DNA of 29,564 nt from the NCBI GenBank assembly GCA_038150465.1, contig JAYOTP010000028.1:1-29564 (forward strand), read 5' to 3'. The notes beneath the pieces were generated by a model that saw only the letters and a program-made list of their open reading frames with translations, was not told the DNA's origin and did no database searches. Made by a program: the position numbers and the translations under genes. The stretch is from RFXV01 sp038150465. GTDB lineage: Bacteria > Bacteroidota > Bacteroidia > Flavobacteriales > Schleiferiaceae. This document shows, one piece after another, positions 1 through 8,059 of this stretch (the first letter of the stretch is position 1; the number at the start of each line of letters is the position of its first letter).

Positions 1-75
1 GCTTCTCTTGAGACATAGGATCGGACTTGAACCTTCTAATTTATGGGATTCGGAGGGCTTTTCGGTCGGACTTTT

Positions 76-2484
76 TTACAGCTTCCAACTCAGCCCAAAC
101 ACTCCGTTGATCCCTGCTCCGGCCAGTCCGGAACTGTAGGGCCGATAGCGCTGATCCGTAAAATTCTCCAGTCCGAGCCGAAGGTGCAGCTGTTCCAAAA
201 GTCGCAGTTCCGCCTTGATGTTCAAAGTGTACCAGGCAGGGCTGTACGGAGCTCCATTGGCGTCCAATGCATAGAGGTGTGGCTTGGCCTGTTCGGAGGG
301 CGGAAGGTCTTCAGCGCTCATCTGTGCGCTGAACAAACTGTACAGGCTCAAGCGGAGTTTGTCGGTTTCGTAGTACAGCCCGCTGCGTCCAAAAGCAGGG
401 GCTGCATGCCGCAGAGGAACTTCCTGCTTCTGCCCATCGGTTTCGATGCCCTGTTGCTGGCTCCAGCTGCTGATCCAATGCAGCTTTTGTGAAAAGGCCA
501 CGTCCAGGCGAAACTCAAAACCCCAAACGCGCAACGATCCGGTGTTCTGCACCGCCTGTACCTCGCTCAGCACACCGTCGTAAAGCACCGAGTCGGCTCC
601 CTGCAGACTGAAGGCCTGCCGCAGCATGGCGTCCCGCATCCAGGTCGTGTAGAGCGCCACATCCAGCTCCACGCCCTTGGCGATCTTCCGGCTGAAGTCC
701 CATTCGAGCATATTGGCTTTTTCAGCCCGCAGATCCGGATTGGGGACCACGACCCGACCCGGTTCGGAGTCGAAGATCTTGCCCATATCATCCACATTCG
801 GACTCCGAAAGGCCGAGCTCAGATGCAGGCTCATGTCCCAGTCTTCGTCCGGATGCCACTCCACACCCACATTTCCTGTGAGCGAACGGTCGTCGGTGCG
901 CGCCTGATCGAATGGAAGCGGATAGAATGCCCGGTTGTTCGAAAAGTCCGAGCGCAGACCGAAGACATTCCATCGGGTGCCGCCCTGTAAGGTCCACTGC
1001 TCCTTCCAGGTCTTCTGCCAGGATACGAACAGAGCCGCCGAGTACCACTGGGAGGTCGGGTATCTGCTCGCTGCCGGCGTCTGCACTCCGCTGTTGATGT
1101 TCTCGGATCTTCCCGAAGATGAAACGTCGTTTCTGACCCATTCCGCCCCGTAGAAGAGCTGCCCCCACCCACCCAGTGAGCGGACCAGATCCGCGTTGAC
1201 AGAAAAGGCCTCGACCGATTCCAGGCGGATGAGCCGCTCATCCTCTCCAAAACGCCTGCTGATGCGCCCTTCTTCAAAGAGTTGGTAGGCCACACGGAGG
1301 TCGGCGGCATCAAAGAGTTGGTTCTTCTTCGTGTAGCGCAGGTGCAGCAAATGCGACGACCAAAGCTGCGGAGCGTAGCGCCATTCAGCCTGATCTGGCT
1401 GCCCGTTGGTTTGCTGAATGAGCCGGTCGTAGCGGTCGTAGGCCGTGGTCTGGCTGTGCTTGAGCGAATAGGTGATCTGCAGCTTCTTGCGGTCGTTGTA
1501 CGAAGCCTTGAATAAAAAGTGTTCCTGCACAAATGCACTTGGGCTTTGCAGCAATGGATCTGCAGACCTCAGCACACTGTCCCTTCCATCGATGCGTCCG
1601 ACATAGTGCGTTCGCAGGTAGTCTTCCGGGCCCCTGCTGCCCATTCTCAGATCGCCGTATCTGTTCTGCGTGGCGCCCAGCACAAGGGCCCAGTGTTTGT
1701 TGCCCAGGCGCAGATCGAGATGGTTGGATAGTTCCTGATTGGCCGTGGAGAAACGGCTTTCCACACGGACCTTGGCCAGGAGCGAGTCTGTATGGGAAAA
1801 ACTTGGCTTGAGCGTATAGAAATTCAGAACACCGCCAATGGCATCGCTTCCGTACATCACCGAGCCCGGGCCAAAAAGCACCTCAGTGGATTCAAGGGAA
1901 AAAGGATCGATGGAGAGTACGTTCTGCAGGTTGCCGCTTCGAAAGATGGCTGTGTTCATGCGCACCCCGTCCACCGACAAGAGCAGCCGGTTGGCGGCAA
2001 ACCCGCGGATCATGGGGCTGCCTCCACCCTGTTGACTCTTTTGGATGAACACCTCACCCGACTGACCGAGCAGATCTGCCGTATTCTGAGGTGCCTCCAG
2101 CGCCACTTTTTTATGCGGAATGCCCCGCACCTTGAATGGTGATTCGTTTCGGGCCTGCACCCATCGGCTCGCGGAAACAGTGACCTGTGACAGTTGGCTT
2201 CCGTTGGGCGTCAGAAAGAGGGCGCCTTCCGTCCGGCGCAGTTCGGCAACACCTGTCCACTGGCTGGCATAACCTAATAAACGGATCTGTATCTGTCCCT
2301 CTTCGGGGAATGCGGACAGGTCGGCCCAGCCGTCGGCATCTGTGGAAACGGCCTGGAAGGGTTGTTCCATCAGAAAGAGAACGCCCTCCAGCGGCTTGCC
2401 CGAATCGCTGGCGCGCACACGCAATTCCTGAGCCTCTGCCGCCCAGAAGAACAAGATCCCCAACCAACCGAAAATCGTTCGCAT
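76..2484 (-). CDS. TonB-dependent outer-membrane receptor, haem-receptor-like
   Basis: An 802-residue outer-membrane beta-barrel receptor that would import a scarce ligand using TonB energy. The start at 2484 was chosen because it gives a clean signal peptide (MRTIFGWLGILFFWAAEAQ); the frame stays open upstream to 2559. Residues about 20-105 resemble a carboxypeptidase-regulatory-like domain. Next comes a plug domain with RGFAANRLLLSVDG and YGSDAIGGVLNF, then a long barrel ending in an aromatic-rich strand (GVFGLSWKL). The barrel contains FRSPN followed by NPDL, which recalls the FRAP/NPNL boxes of haem and haemoglobin receptors, so haem or a metal chelate is a reasonable but unproven ligand. 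No SusD-like partner is adjacent and the protein is shorter than SusC proteins, so glycan uptake is less likely. It is divergent from the hydrolase at 2589. Confidence 0.9.
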   Translation of the reverse strand: MRTIFGWLGILFFWAAEAQELRVRASDSGKPLEGVLFLMEQPFQAVSTDADGWADLSAFPEEGQIQIRLLGYASQWTGVAELRRTEGALFLTPNGSQLSQVTVSASRWVQARNESPFKVRGIPHKKVALEAPQNTADLLGQSGEVFIQKSQQGGGSPMIRGFAANRLLLSVDGVRMNTAIFRSGNLQNVLSIDPFSLESTEVLFGPGSVMYGSDAIGGVLNFYTLKPSFSHTDSLLAKVRVESRFSTANQELSNHLDLRLGNKHWALVLGATQNRYGDLRMGSRGPEDYLRTHYVGRIDGRDSVLRSADPLLQSPSAFVQEHFLFKASYNDRKKLQITYSLKHSQTTAYDRYDRLIQQTNGQPDQAEWRYAPQLWSSHLLHLRYTKKNQLFDAADLRVAYQLFEEGRISRRFGEDERLIRLESVEAFSVNADLVRSLGGWGQLFYGAEWVRNDVSSSGRSENINSGVQTPAASRYPTSQWYSAALFVSWQKTWKEQWTLQGGTRWNVFGLRSDFSNNRAFYPLPFDQARTDDRSLTGNVGVEWHPDEDWDMSLHLSSAFRSPNVDDMGKIFDSEPGRVVVPNPDLRAEKANMLEWDFSRKIAKGVELDVALYTTWMRDAMLRQAFSLQGADSVLYDGVLSEVQAVQNTGSLRVWGFEFRLDVAFSQKLHWISSWSQQQGIETDGQKQEVPLRHAAPAFGRSGLYYETDKLRLSLYSLFSAQMSAEDLPPSEQAKPHLYALDANGAPYSPAWYTLNIKAELRLLEQLHLRLGLENFTDQRYRPYSSGLAGAGINGVFGLSWKL

Positions 2485-2515
2485 ACACACCGCCTGAAAG
2501 CGACAAACAGCCTCC

Positions 2516-2545
2516 GCAAAGTACTTGCCAAAAATGCACGAACAA
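2516..2545 (-). promoter_or_regulatory. Candidate promoter of the TonB receptor gene
   Basis: On the minus strand, TTG (2545-2543) is followed after 19 bases by TACTTTGC (2523-2516), close to the Bacteroidota pattern TTG, 17-23 bases, TAnnTTTG. The -7 element is imperfect, with one base fewer between TA and TTTG. Transcription would start about 25 bases before the ATG at 2484. Confidence 0.4.
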
Positions 2546-2568
2546 GGCGCATGAACCATTTGGGGGAC

Positions 2569-2585
2569 TTATCTATTTTAGATAA
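2569..2585. promoter_or_regulatory. Perfect inverted repeat just before the hydrolase start
   Basis: TTATCTA, three T, TAGATAA is a perfect 7-bp-arm palindrome ending 3 bases before the ATG at 2589. It contains TATTTTAG (2574-2581), a 7/8 match to TAnnTTTG. It could be an operator over the hydrolase promoter or a small hairpin at the translation start. No regulator gene is adjacent. Confidence 0.4.
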
Positions 2586-2588
2586 TTC

Positions 2589-3371
2589 ATGCTGCACTAC
2601 CGCATACACGAGCACGCCCCGGATTCTGAGTGGGTGGTTTTCCTTCACGGCGCAGGCGGATCTTCCACGATCTGGTACAAACAGATCCGCGCTTTCAAGG
2701 AAGATTTCAACGTCTTGCTGATCGACCTTCGCGGGCACGGACTGTCCAAGATCCCATGGAATCCACAGGAGCTGAAGCGCTACAGTTTTGACCTGCTGGC
2801 CGAAGACGTCATACAGGTACTGGACGAAACGGGCGTGGAGAAAGCGCATTTTGTGGGCATATCGCTCGGATGCATTCTGATCCGTCAGATCGCCGAGCAG
2901 CGCCCTGAACGGGTGCGCAGTATGATCTTGGGCGGCGCCATTCTCAAGCTGAACGTGCGTTCCCGTTTTCTCATGTGGCTGGGAAATGTGTCCAAGAATA
3001 TCGTTCCCTACATGCTGCTCTATAAGTTCTTCGCCTGGATCATCCTTCCGCGCAAGAACCACAAGGAAAGCCGGATCCTGTTCGTCCGCGAAGCCAAGAA
3101 AGTGCAGCAGAAAGAATTCCTTCGCTGGTACAAGCTCACGGCCAACCTCAAAGGCGTACTGAAGCTTTTTCGGAACAAAGACCTGGGCATCCCCACGCTA
3201 TATCTGATGGGCGAAGAAGACCATTTGTTCCTGGCTGCCGTTCGGGACACGGTCTTTGCACATGCCTCGGCCCAGCTCGTGGTATTCCCAAAATGTGGCC
3301 ATGTGGTCAATGTGCAGCAGCCCATGCGGTTCAACCGCGAGAGTTTGCGCTTCCTCAAGGCGCTGCAATAA
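2589..3371 (+). CDS. Alpha/beta hydrolase
   Basis: A 260-residue alpha/beta-fold hydrolase of unknown substrate, probably an esterase or lipase-like enzyme in the cytoplasm. The oxyanion region HGAGGSS lies near residue 20. The nucleophile elbow GISLG places Ser92, the acid is probably Asp211 in MGEEDH, and the catalytic His is His238 in KCGHVV, so the triad is complete and in normal order. The cap region between the elbow and the acid is rich in hydrophobic and basic residues (about 115-165), which could bind lipid or membrane. No signal peptide is present. It is a single-gene unit divergent from the TonB receptor and ends at a strong terminator. Its specificity cannot be read from sequence. 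Confidence 0.88.
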   Translation: MLHYRIHEHAPDSEWVVFLHGAGGSSTIWYKQIRAFKEDFNVLLIDLRGHGLSKIPWNPQELKRYSFDLLAEDVIQVLDETGVEKAHFVGISLGCILIRQIAEQRPERVRSMILGGAILKLNVRSRFLMWLGNVSKNIVPYMLLYKFFAWIILPRKNHKESRILFVREAKKVQQKEFLRWYKLTANLKGVLKLFRNKDLGIPTLYLMGEEDHLFLAAVRDTVFAHASAQLVVFPKCGHVVNVQQPMRFNRESLRFLKALQ

Positions 3372-3399
3372 AAAAGCCCCGCTGGTGCAGGGCTCTTTT
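3371..3399. terminator. Bidirectional rho-independent terminator
   Basis: AGCCC (3375-3379) pairs with GGGCT (3390-3394), extended inward by a GC pair step around a TGGT loop with one C-A mismatch. It is flanked by an A run on the left and a T run on the right. It can serve both convergent genes, the hydrolase (+) and the RND pump operon (-). Confidence 0.75.
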
Positions 3400-3420
3400 G
3401 GGGGTTATGACGATTAACCG

Positions 3421-6400
3421 TTAAGACACTTTGACTATTGGTCTTCCCAATCGGATCTTCAGTCTGTTGACCAGCAGATACATAACGGGCGTGACGACAA
3501 GGGTGAGGAAGGTGGCCACTGAGAGTCCGAAGATGATCGTCCAGCTCATTGGGCCCCAAAAGATCACGTTGTCGCCTCCTACATATATCTGTGGATTTCC
3601 TGTGCTCAACAAGGAGCCAAAGTCAATGTTCAGGCCAATGGCCAGGGGAACCAAACCAAGAATGGTCGTGATGGCGGTGAGAAGCACCGGACGCAGCCTG
3701 GTCTTGCCGGCTTCAGCAATGCAATCCGAAACTTCTGCGGCGTTCAGGTATTCTCCCTCGCCCATTCCAAGTTCCTTTTTTCTGCGGTCGAAGAGCAGAT
3801 TGGTGTAATCGATCAGAACAATGGCGTTGTTGACCACAATGCCCGCCAGCGATATGATGCCGATCATGGTCATGATGACCACGAATTCCATGCGGAAGAT
3901 CACAAGGCCGAGGAAGACACCCATCAAACTCAGCACCACCGAAGTCATGATGACAAAGGGCGTTAGCGATGAGTTGAACTGGGTCACCATGATCAGGAAG
4001 ATGAGGAAGACGGCGATCATGAGCGCCTTGCTCAGAAAGGCCATTTGCTCCGCCTGCTCTTCCTGTTGTCCGGTGTAGTCGATGCGGAACTCATTGGGCA
4101 GATCGTAATCGGCCATCTGCTTTTTGATCGCTTCCACCGTTTCGGTAGGATTGTATCCGTCCAGCACGTTGGAGCTGATGGTGATGACGCGGTCCAGATC
4201 GGTCCGCTTGACCGAACTGAAGGTGCTGGCTTTCCTTGAGGTGGCGATGGCTGAAATGGGCACCTGCTTGATTCGGCCTGTCGCCTGATCGCGGAAGGTG
4301 ATGCGCTGGTTGAGTAGGTCTTCGCTGTTGTAGCGCTGCTTGTCGTTCAGACGAATGTTGATCGGATAGTCGTCTTCGCCGTCCTTGTAGGTACTTACCT
4401 CTCGTCCGAAGAGTGCTGTGCGCAGGGCATCACCGACCTGATAGGTGGACACGCCCAGCCTTCTGGCTTTGGCCCGATCGATGTCGATGGGCAGTTCGGG
4501 CTTGCCTTGTTCTACGTCGAGCTTGAGTTCTTCTATGCCACCAATACCCGCTTCGTTGATGAAGGAGCGAACGCGTTCTGCCTCCTGAAGCAGCGCGAAG
4601 TAGTTGTCGCCGGTCACCTCAATGCTGATCGGAGCGCCCGAGGGCGGCCCCTGGCTGTCCTTGTCCACCGAGATCTGTACGCCCGGATAACCCCGGATGC
4701 TCTCCCTTATTTCATTGAGCACCTGCTGGCTCTCCACGCCCTCCCGGAATTTGAATTCGACAAAACTCACGGCGATCTTGGCCTTGTGGGGCGTCTGTGC
4801 CATGCTCGGGCCTTGGTTGGGGTCGCTGGTGCCTTCGCCCACCTGCGCGATGACCGACTTCACCATGAAGTTGTTCGTGCCCGTTGGCGCCTCGGGATCA
4901 GCGTATTTGTCCAGCGTCTGCAAAACCACTTCTTCTATTTCTCTGGTGATCCGATCCGTGCCCTCGATATCGGTACCGATGGGCATTTCGATGTAGACAT
5001 TGGCCAGGTTCGGCTGGTTCTCCGGGAAGAACAGTGTCTTGGGCGGGAAGGCGCCCACAAGCATGAAACTCAACATGAGCATGAGTACAGCACCTCCGAA
5101 GAAGAGATATGGCTTTCGGTCTTGGAGCGCCATGCGCAAAAGGCGCAGATAGCGGCTCTCCACAGCTGGAATAAGAACCGTTTGGAACCATTCCACAGAG
5201 CGTCGGAGTACATAGTGATTGAGCAGAATGGCCAGTCCGACCACGGTGGAAAGGCTGCCTACCCAGACCATGGATGGTGCAGCTTGGCGCGTCAGGAAAA
5301 TGAACAGGATGCCCAGGCCGATGAACAAGGCCGCATTGCGGTGGAGTTTGCCCACTTTGGGCTCGTCTTCCACCACCTTCATGTACACCGAGGCAAGAAC
5401 CGGATTGATCACCAGGGCCACAAAGAGCGATGAACTCAAAACGATGATGAGGGTCATCGGCAGGTACTTCATGAATTCGCCCATCAGACCTGGCCAGAAA
5501 GCCAGGGGAATGAAGGCTGCCACGGTGGTTGCCGTTGATGCAATGATGGCCAGGGCCACTTCGCCCGCCCCTCTTTTGGCCGCACGAATGGGGCTCAGCC
5601 CTTCCGACATCAGTCGGTGCATGTTCTCCACGGTCACAATGCCGTTGTCCACCAACATGCCCAATGCAAGGACCAGAGAAAAGAGCACCATGGTGTTCAG
5701 CGTGATGCCCATGGCATTCAGGATCATGAAGCTGAGCAACATACTGGTGGGTATGGCTATGCCCACAAAGAGCGCATTGCGGAGCCCGAGGAAGAACATC
5801 AGTACGAGCACGACCAGAAGGACGCCGAAAATGATGCTGTTCTCCAGCTCAGCGATCTGATTGCGCGTCTGATCACTTTGGTCGTTGGTGACCGAGATCT
5901 CCAGATTGGACGGGAATACCGTGGCCTGTGCATCGGCCAGGATCTGCTCGATCTTATCGCTGGCGATGATCAGGTTTTCACCCGCTCTCTTTTTCACGTC
6001 CAGCATCACCACGGGCTGCTGGTATTCGCGTGCGTAGCTCTCTTTCTCGACCTCCGAGAACTCGACCGTTGCAATGTCCTTCAGATAGACCACATCGGCC
6101 TTCTCATTCTTGACAATGGTGTTCTCGATCTCCTCCATGGAGCTGTATTCCCCGTTGATGCGCACATTTCTGCGATAGCCGTCCACCAAAAGGTCGCCTC
6201 CTGAAACAGAAACGTTTTCCTGCTGCAGCGCACCGGCCACATCGTTGAAGCTGAGTTCGAGGGCAGCGAGTTTCTGCATGTCGAGTTGCACGCGTACTTC
6301 CTTGTCGTCAACTCCGCGGATATTCACCTCCGAGATCTCCGGAAGTCCTTCGATGCGGTCTTCCAGATATTCTGCGTATTCCTTGAGCTGATCGGGAGTG

Positions 6401-6888
6401 AAATCGCCCGAAAGGTTGATGTTCAGAATGGGCACCAACTCGGCGAAGTTCATTTCAAACACATTGGGATCGGCAGGCAGATCCGAGGGAAAATCCGGGT
6501 CGCTCTTGGCCACATCCACCTTGTCTTTCACCTTTCTGAGCGCCTCATCCGGCGTCACATCGAAGTTGAATTTCACTTGTATCGTGCTGTACCCCTGCAC
6601 ACTCGTGGAGTTGATCTCGTCAATGCCCGAGATCCCGTTGATCTCCTTCTCCAGTGGTCGGGTGATCAGTTTCTCAATGTCCAGCGGACTGTTCCCTGGA
6701 TAGGGCGTTCCCACATAGATCTCCGGGGTCACCACCTCAGGAAATGCCTCTGCAGGCATGCTTCGGTAGGCCGAGATCCCGGCGAGGAAAATAAGTGCCA
6801 GGATCACGAAGACCGTGGTGCGGTTGTTCACCGCCCAGGACGACAATCTGAATTCCTTGTCGCTCTTGTTCTGATTGATCTCTTCCAT
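3421..6888 (-). CDS. RND efflux transporter permease (AcrB/HAE1-like)
   Basis: A 1155-residue inner-membrane pump of the resistance-nodulation-division family that would use the proton gradient to drive substrates out through the adaptor and TolC-like partner encoded upstream. The start at 6888 (MEEINQNKSD) leaves a 19-base gap after the adaptor gene; the frame stays open to 6963, which would overlap it. The first TM segment is near residue 25. TM4 holds LVDNGIVTVEN (Asp414, Asn415) and TM10 holds VVNNAIVLIDY (Asn1020). Compared with the Asp-Asp and Lys relay of AcrB, one Asp is Asn and the Lys is Asn. It is about 100 residues longer than AcrB, largely because of an extra hydrophobic pair after TM6 (HRNAALFIGLGILFIF and following). 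Substrate unknown. Confidence 0.93.
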   Translation of the reverse strand: MEEINQNKSDKEFRLSSWAVNNRTTVFVILALIFLAGISAYRSMPAEAFPEVVTPEIYVGTPYPGNSPLDIEKLITRPLEKEINGISGIDEINSTSVQGYSTIQVKFNFDVTPDEALRKVKDKVDVAKSDPDFPSDLPADPNVFEMNFAELVPILNINLSGDFTPDQLKEYAEYLEDRIEGLPEISEVNIRGVDDKEVRVQLDMQKLAALELSFNDVAGALQQENVSVSGGDLLVDGYRRNVRINGEYSSMEEIENTIVKNEKADVVYLKDIATVEFSEVEKESYAREYQQPVVMLDVKKRAGENLIIASDKIEQILADAQATVFPSNLEISVTNDQSDQTRNQIAELENSIIFGVLLVVLVLMFFLGLRNALFVGIAIPTSMLLSFMILNAMGITLNTMVLFSLVLALGMLVDNGIVTVENMHRLMSEGLSPIRAAKRGAGEVALAIIASTATTVAAFIPLAFWPGLMGEFMKYLPMTLIIVLSSSLFVALVINPVLASVYMKVVEDEPKVGKLHRNAALFIGLGILFIFLTRQAAPSMVWVGSLSTVVGLAILLNHYVLRRSVEWFQTVLIPAVESRYLRLLRMALQDRKPYLFFGGAVLMLMLSFMLVGAFPPKTLFFPENQPNLANVYIEMPIGTDIEGTDRITREIEEVVLQTLDKYADPEAPTGTNNFMVKSVIAQVGEGTSDPNQGPSMAQTPHKAKIAVSFVEFKFREGVESQQVLNEIRESIRGYPGVQISVDKDSQGPPSGAPISIEVTGDNYFALLQEAERVRSFINEAGIGGIEELKLDVEQGKPELPIDIDRAKARRLGVSTYQVGDALRTALFGREVSTYKDGEDDYPINIRLNDKQRYNSEDLLNQRITFRDQATGRIKQVPISAIATSRKASTFSSVKRTDLDRVITISSNVLDGYNPTETVEAIKKQMADYDLPNEFRIDYTGQQEEQAEQMAFLSKALMIAVFLIFLIMVTQFNSSLTPFVIMTSVVLSLMGVFLGLVIFRMEFVVIMTMIGIISLAGIVVNNAIVLIDYTNLLFDRRKKELGMGEGEYLNAAEVSDCIAEAGKTRLRPVLLTAITTILGLVPLAIGLNIDFGSLLSTGNPQIYVGGDNVIFWGPMSWTIIFGLSVATFLTLVVTPVMYLLVNRLKIRLGRPIVKVS

Positions 6889-6907
6889 CTGTTTTGGCTC
6901 GTTAGGA

Positions 6908-8059
6908 TCAGACACTCTGCTCCACTCGCTGACCCTCCTTAACGCTGCGGGCGCCCTTGTCAATGACCTGAAGACCGCTTTCCAATCCGCTCAGCACTTC
7001 TGTTCTTCCCTCGTAACTCACACCTGTTTCGATGAACTGCCTCCGGACTTTGCCGCGTCCATTGGCCATTGCCTCGAAGAGATAGACAAAGTCCCTTCCG
7101 TCTGGGCTTTGCAGGATGACCCGGCTGGGCAGCGTGATGGCCATTTCGGCCGCGTAGTCGCGTATGCGTACCTCCGCCAAAAGGTTGGGCTTGAGTAATC
7201 CGTCCTTGTTTTCAAGGTCCATACGCACCGAGAAGGTCCGATTCTCTGCCTTGATGAAGCGGCTCACCTCATCGATCTGGGAATTGCTTCGGCGGTCGAG
7301 ACTTTCGAAATACACCTCAACCGGAGTTCCCTTTTGTACCTGCCTCAGATAGCGTTCAGAAACATCGCCCTTCAAATACACATCGTCCAATGCGATGAGC
7401 CGAAGAACGGGCATTCCCGGGGCGGCCATTTCTCCTTCTTTCGCGGCCACCTCATCCACATATCCCGAAAAGGGTGCACGCACCTGGCTCAGCTCGAATT
7501 GCGCCTGAAGCGAACGGGCCCGGGCATCGAGGCTTTCATAGGAATTCTTCGCCTGCAGGAATTCGATCTCCGAACCGATGTTCTGGTCCCAGAGCTTCTT
7601 CCGCTTTTGGTAGAGCACCTGTGCGAGTTCCAGCTGGCCCTTGACCTCTTCCAATGAATTGCTGATGATGTCTGAATCGAGGGTGAAAAGCATTTGGCCC
7701 TCCTGGACCTTGTCGCCTTCCTGAACCGAAATGCGTTCGATCACTCCCTGGGTTTCCGGATGGATCAAGACATTGTGCTGTGCGTGGACCTCGGCCAAAA
7801 TGGAGAAATAGTGCGCAAATGGGCCAGAGGTAACGGGGATGGAACTCACCAGGGTGAGTCGTTTCGCGGTGTCGAGATCTGCAATGCGTTCGTCCACTTC
7901 CATCAAGCGGGCGTTGATGCCGTCCTTGGCACGGATCAGGGAATCCCGCTCTGTTCTCAGGGCACCCAGTTCACTGCTGGGCGAAAGCGGTTCCGGTCCA
8001 CAGGAAGCTAGGAGCGATACGGCGATCGGAAAGAGCCATTGGCTGTTGTTCATCTTCAT
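6908..8059 (-). CDS. Periplasmic adaptor lipoprotein of the RND efflux system
   Basis: A 383-residue HlyD/AcrA-type membrane-fusion protein that bridges the inner-membrane pump and the outer-membrane channel. The N-terminus is a lipoprotein signal with lipobox LASC (Cys20). A charged helical stretch follows (about 28-65), then a barrel-sandwich half (HPETQGVIERISVQEGD), a coiled-coil hairpin (about 125-190) and the second lipoyl half (VRAPFSGYVDEVAAKEGE), with beta-barrel and membrane-proximal domains after it. The ATG at 8059 overlaps the stop of the TolC-like gene (ATGA), which favours it over the Met two codons later. The helical region ahead of the barrel-sandwich half is longer than in AcrA and could add a trimer contact (inference). 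Confidence 0.93.
   Translation of the reverse strand: MKMNNSQWLFPIAVSLLASCGPEPLSPSSELGALRTERDSLIRAKDGINARLMEVDERIADLDTAKRLTLVSSIPVTSGPFAHYFSILAEVHAQHNVLIHPETQGVIERISVQEGDKVQEGQMLFTLDSDIISNSLEEVKGQLELAQVLYQKRKKLWDQNIGSEIEFLQAKNSYESLDARARSLQAQFELSQVRAPFSGYVDEVAAKEGEMAAPGMPVLRLIALDDVYLKGDVSERYLRQVQKGTPVEVYFESLDRRSNSQIDEVSRFIKAENRTFSVRMDLENKDGLLKPNLLAEVRIRDYAAEMAITLPSRVILQSPDGRDFVYLFEAMANGRGKVRRQFIETGVSYEGRTEVLSGLESGLQVIDKGARSVKEGQRVEQSV

Noticed and set aside
1..75. A T-loop-like sequence on the minus strand (GGTTCAAGTCC) suggesting the end of a tRNA gene
   Set aside because: The flanking bases do not form a five-pair T stem and no matching acceptor arm is present. Nothing else is recognisable in this stretch.
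76..2484. The TonB receptor as SusC of a polysaccharide utilisation locus
   Set aside because: It is too short for SusC, no SusD follows, and the FRSPN/NPDL segment points to haem-type receptors.
4507..6204. Long plus-strand open frames inside the RND pump gene
   Set aside because: They are antisense shadows of a well-conserved pump, with His/Asp-rich sequences typical of reversed codons.
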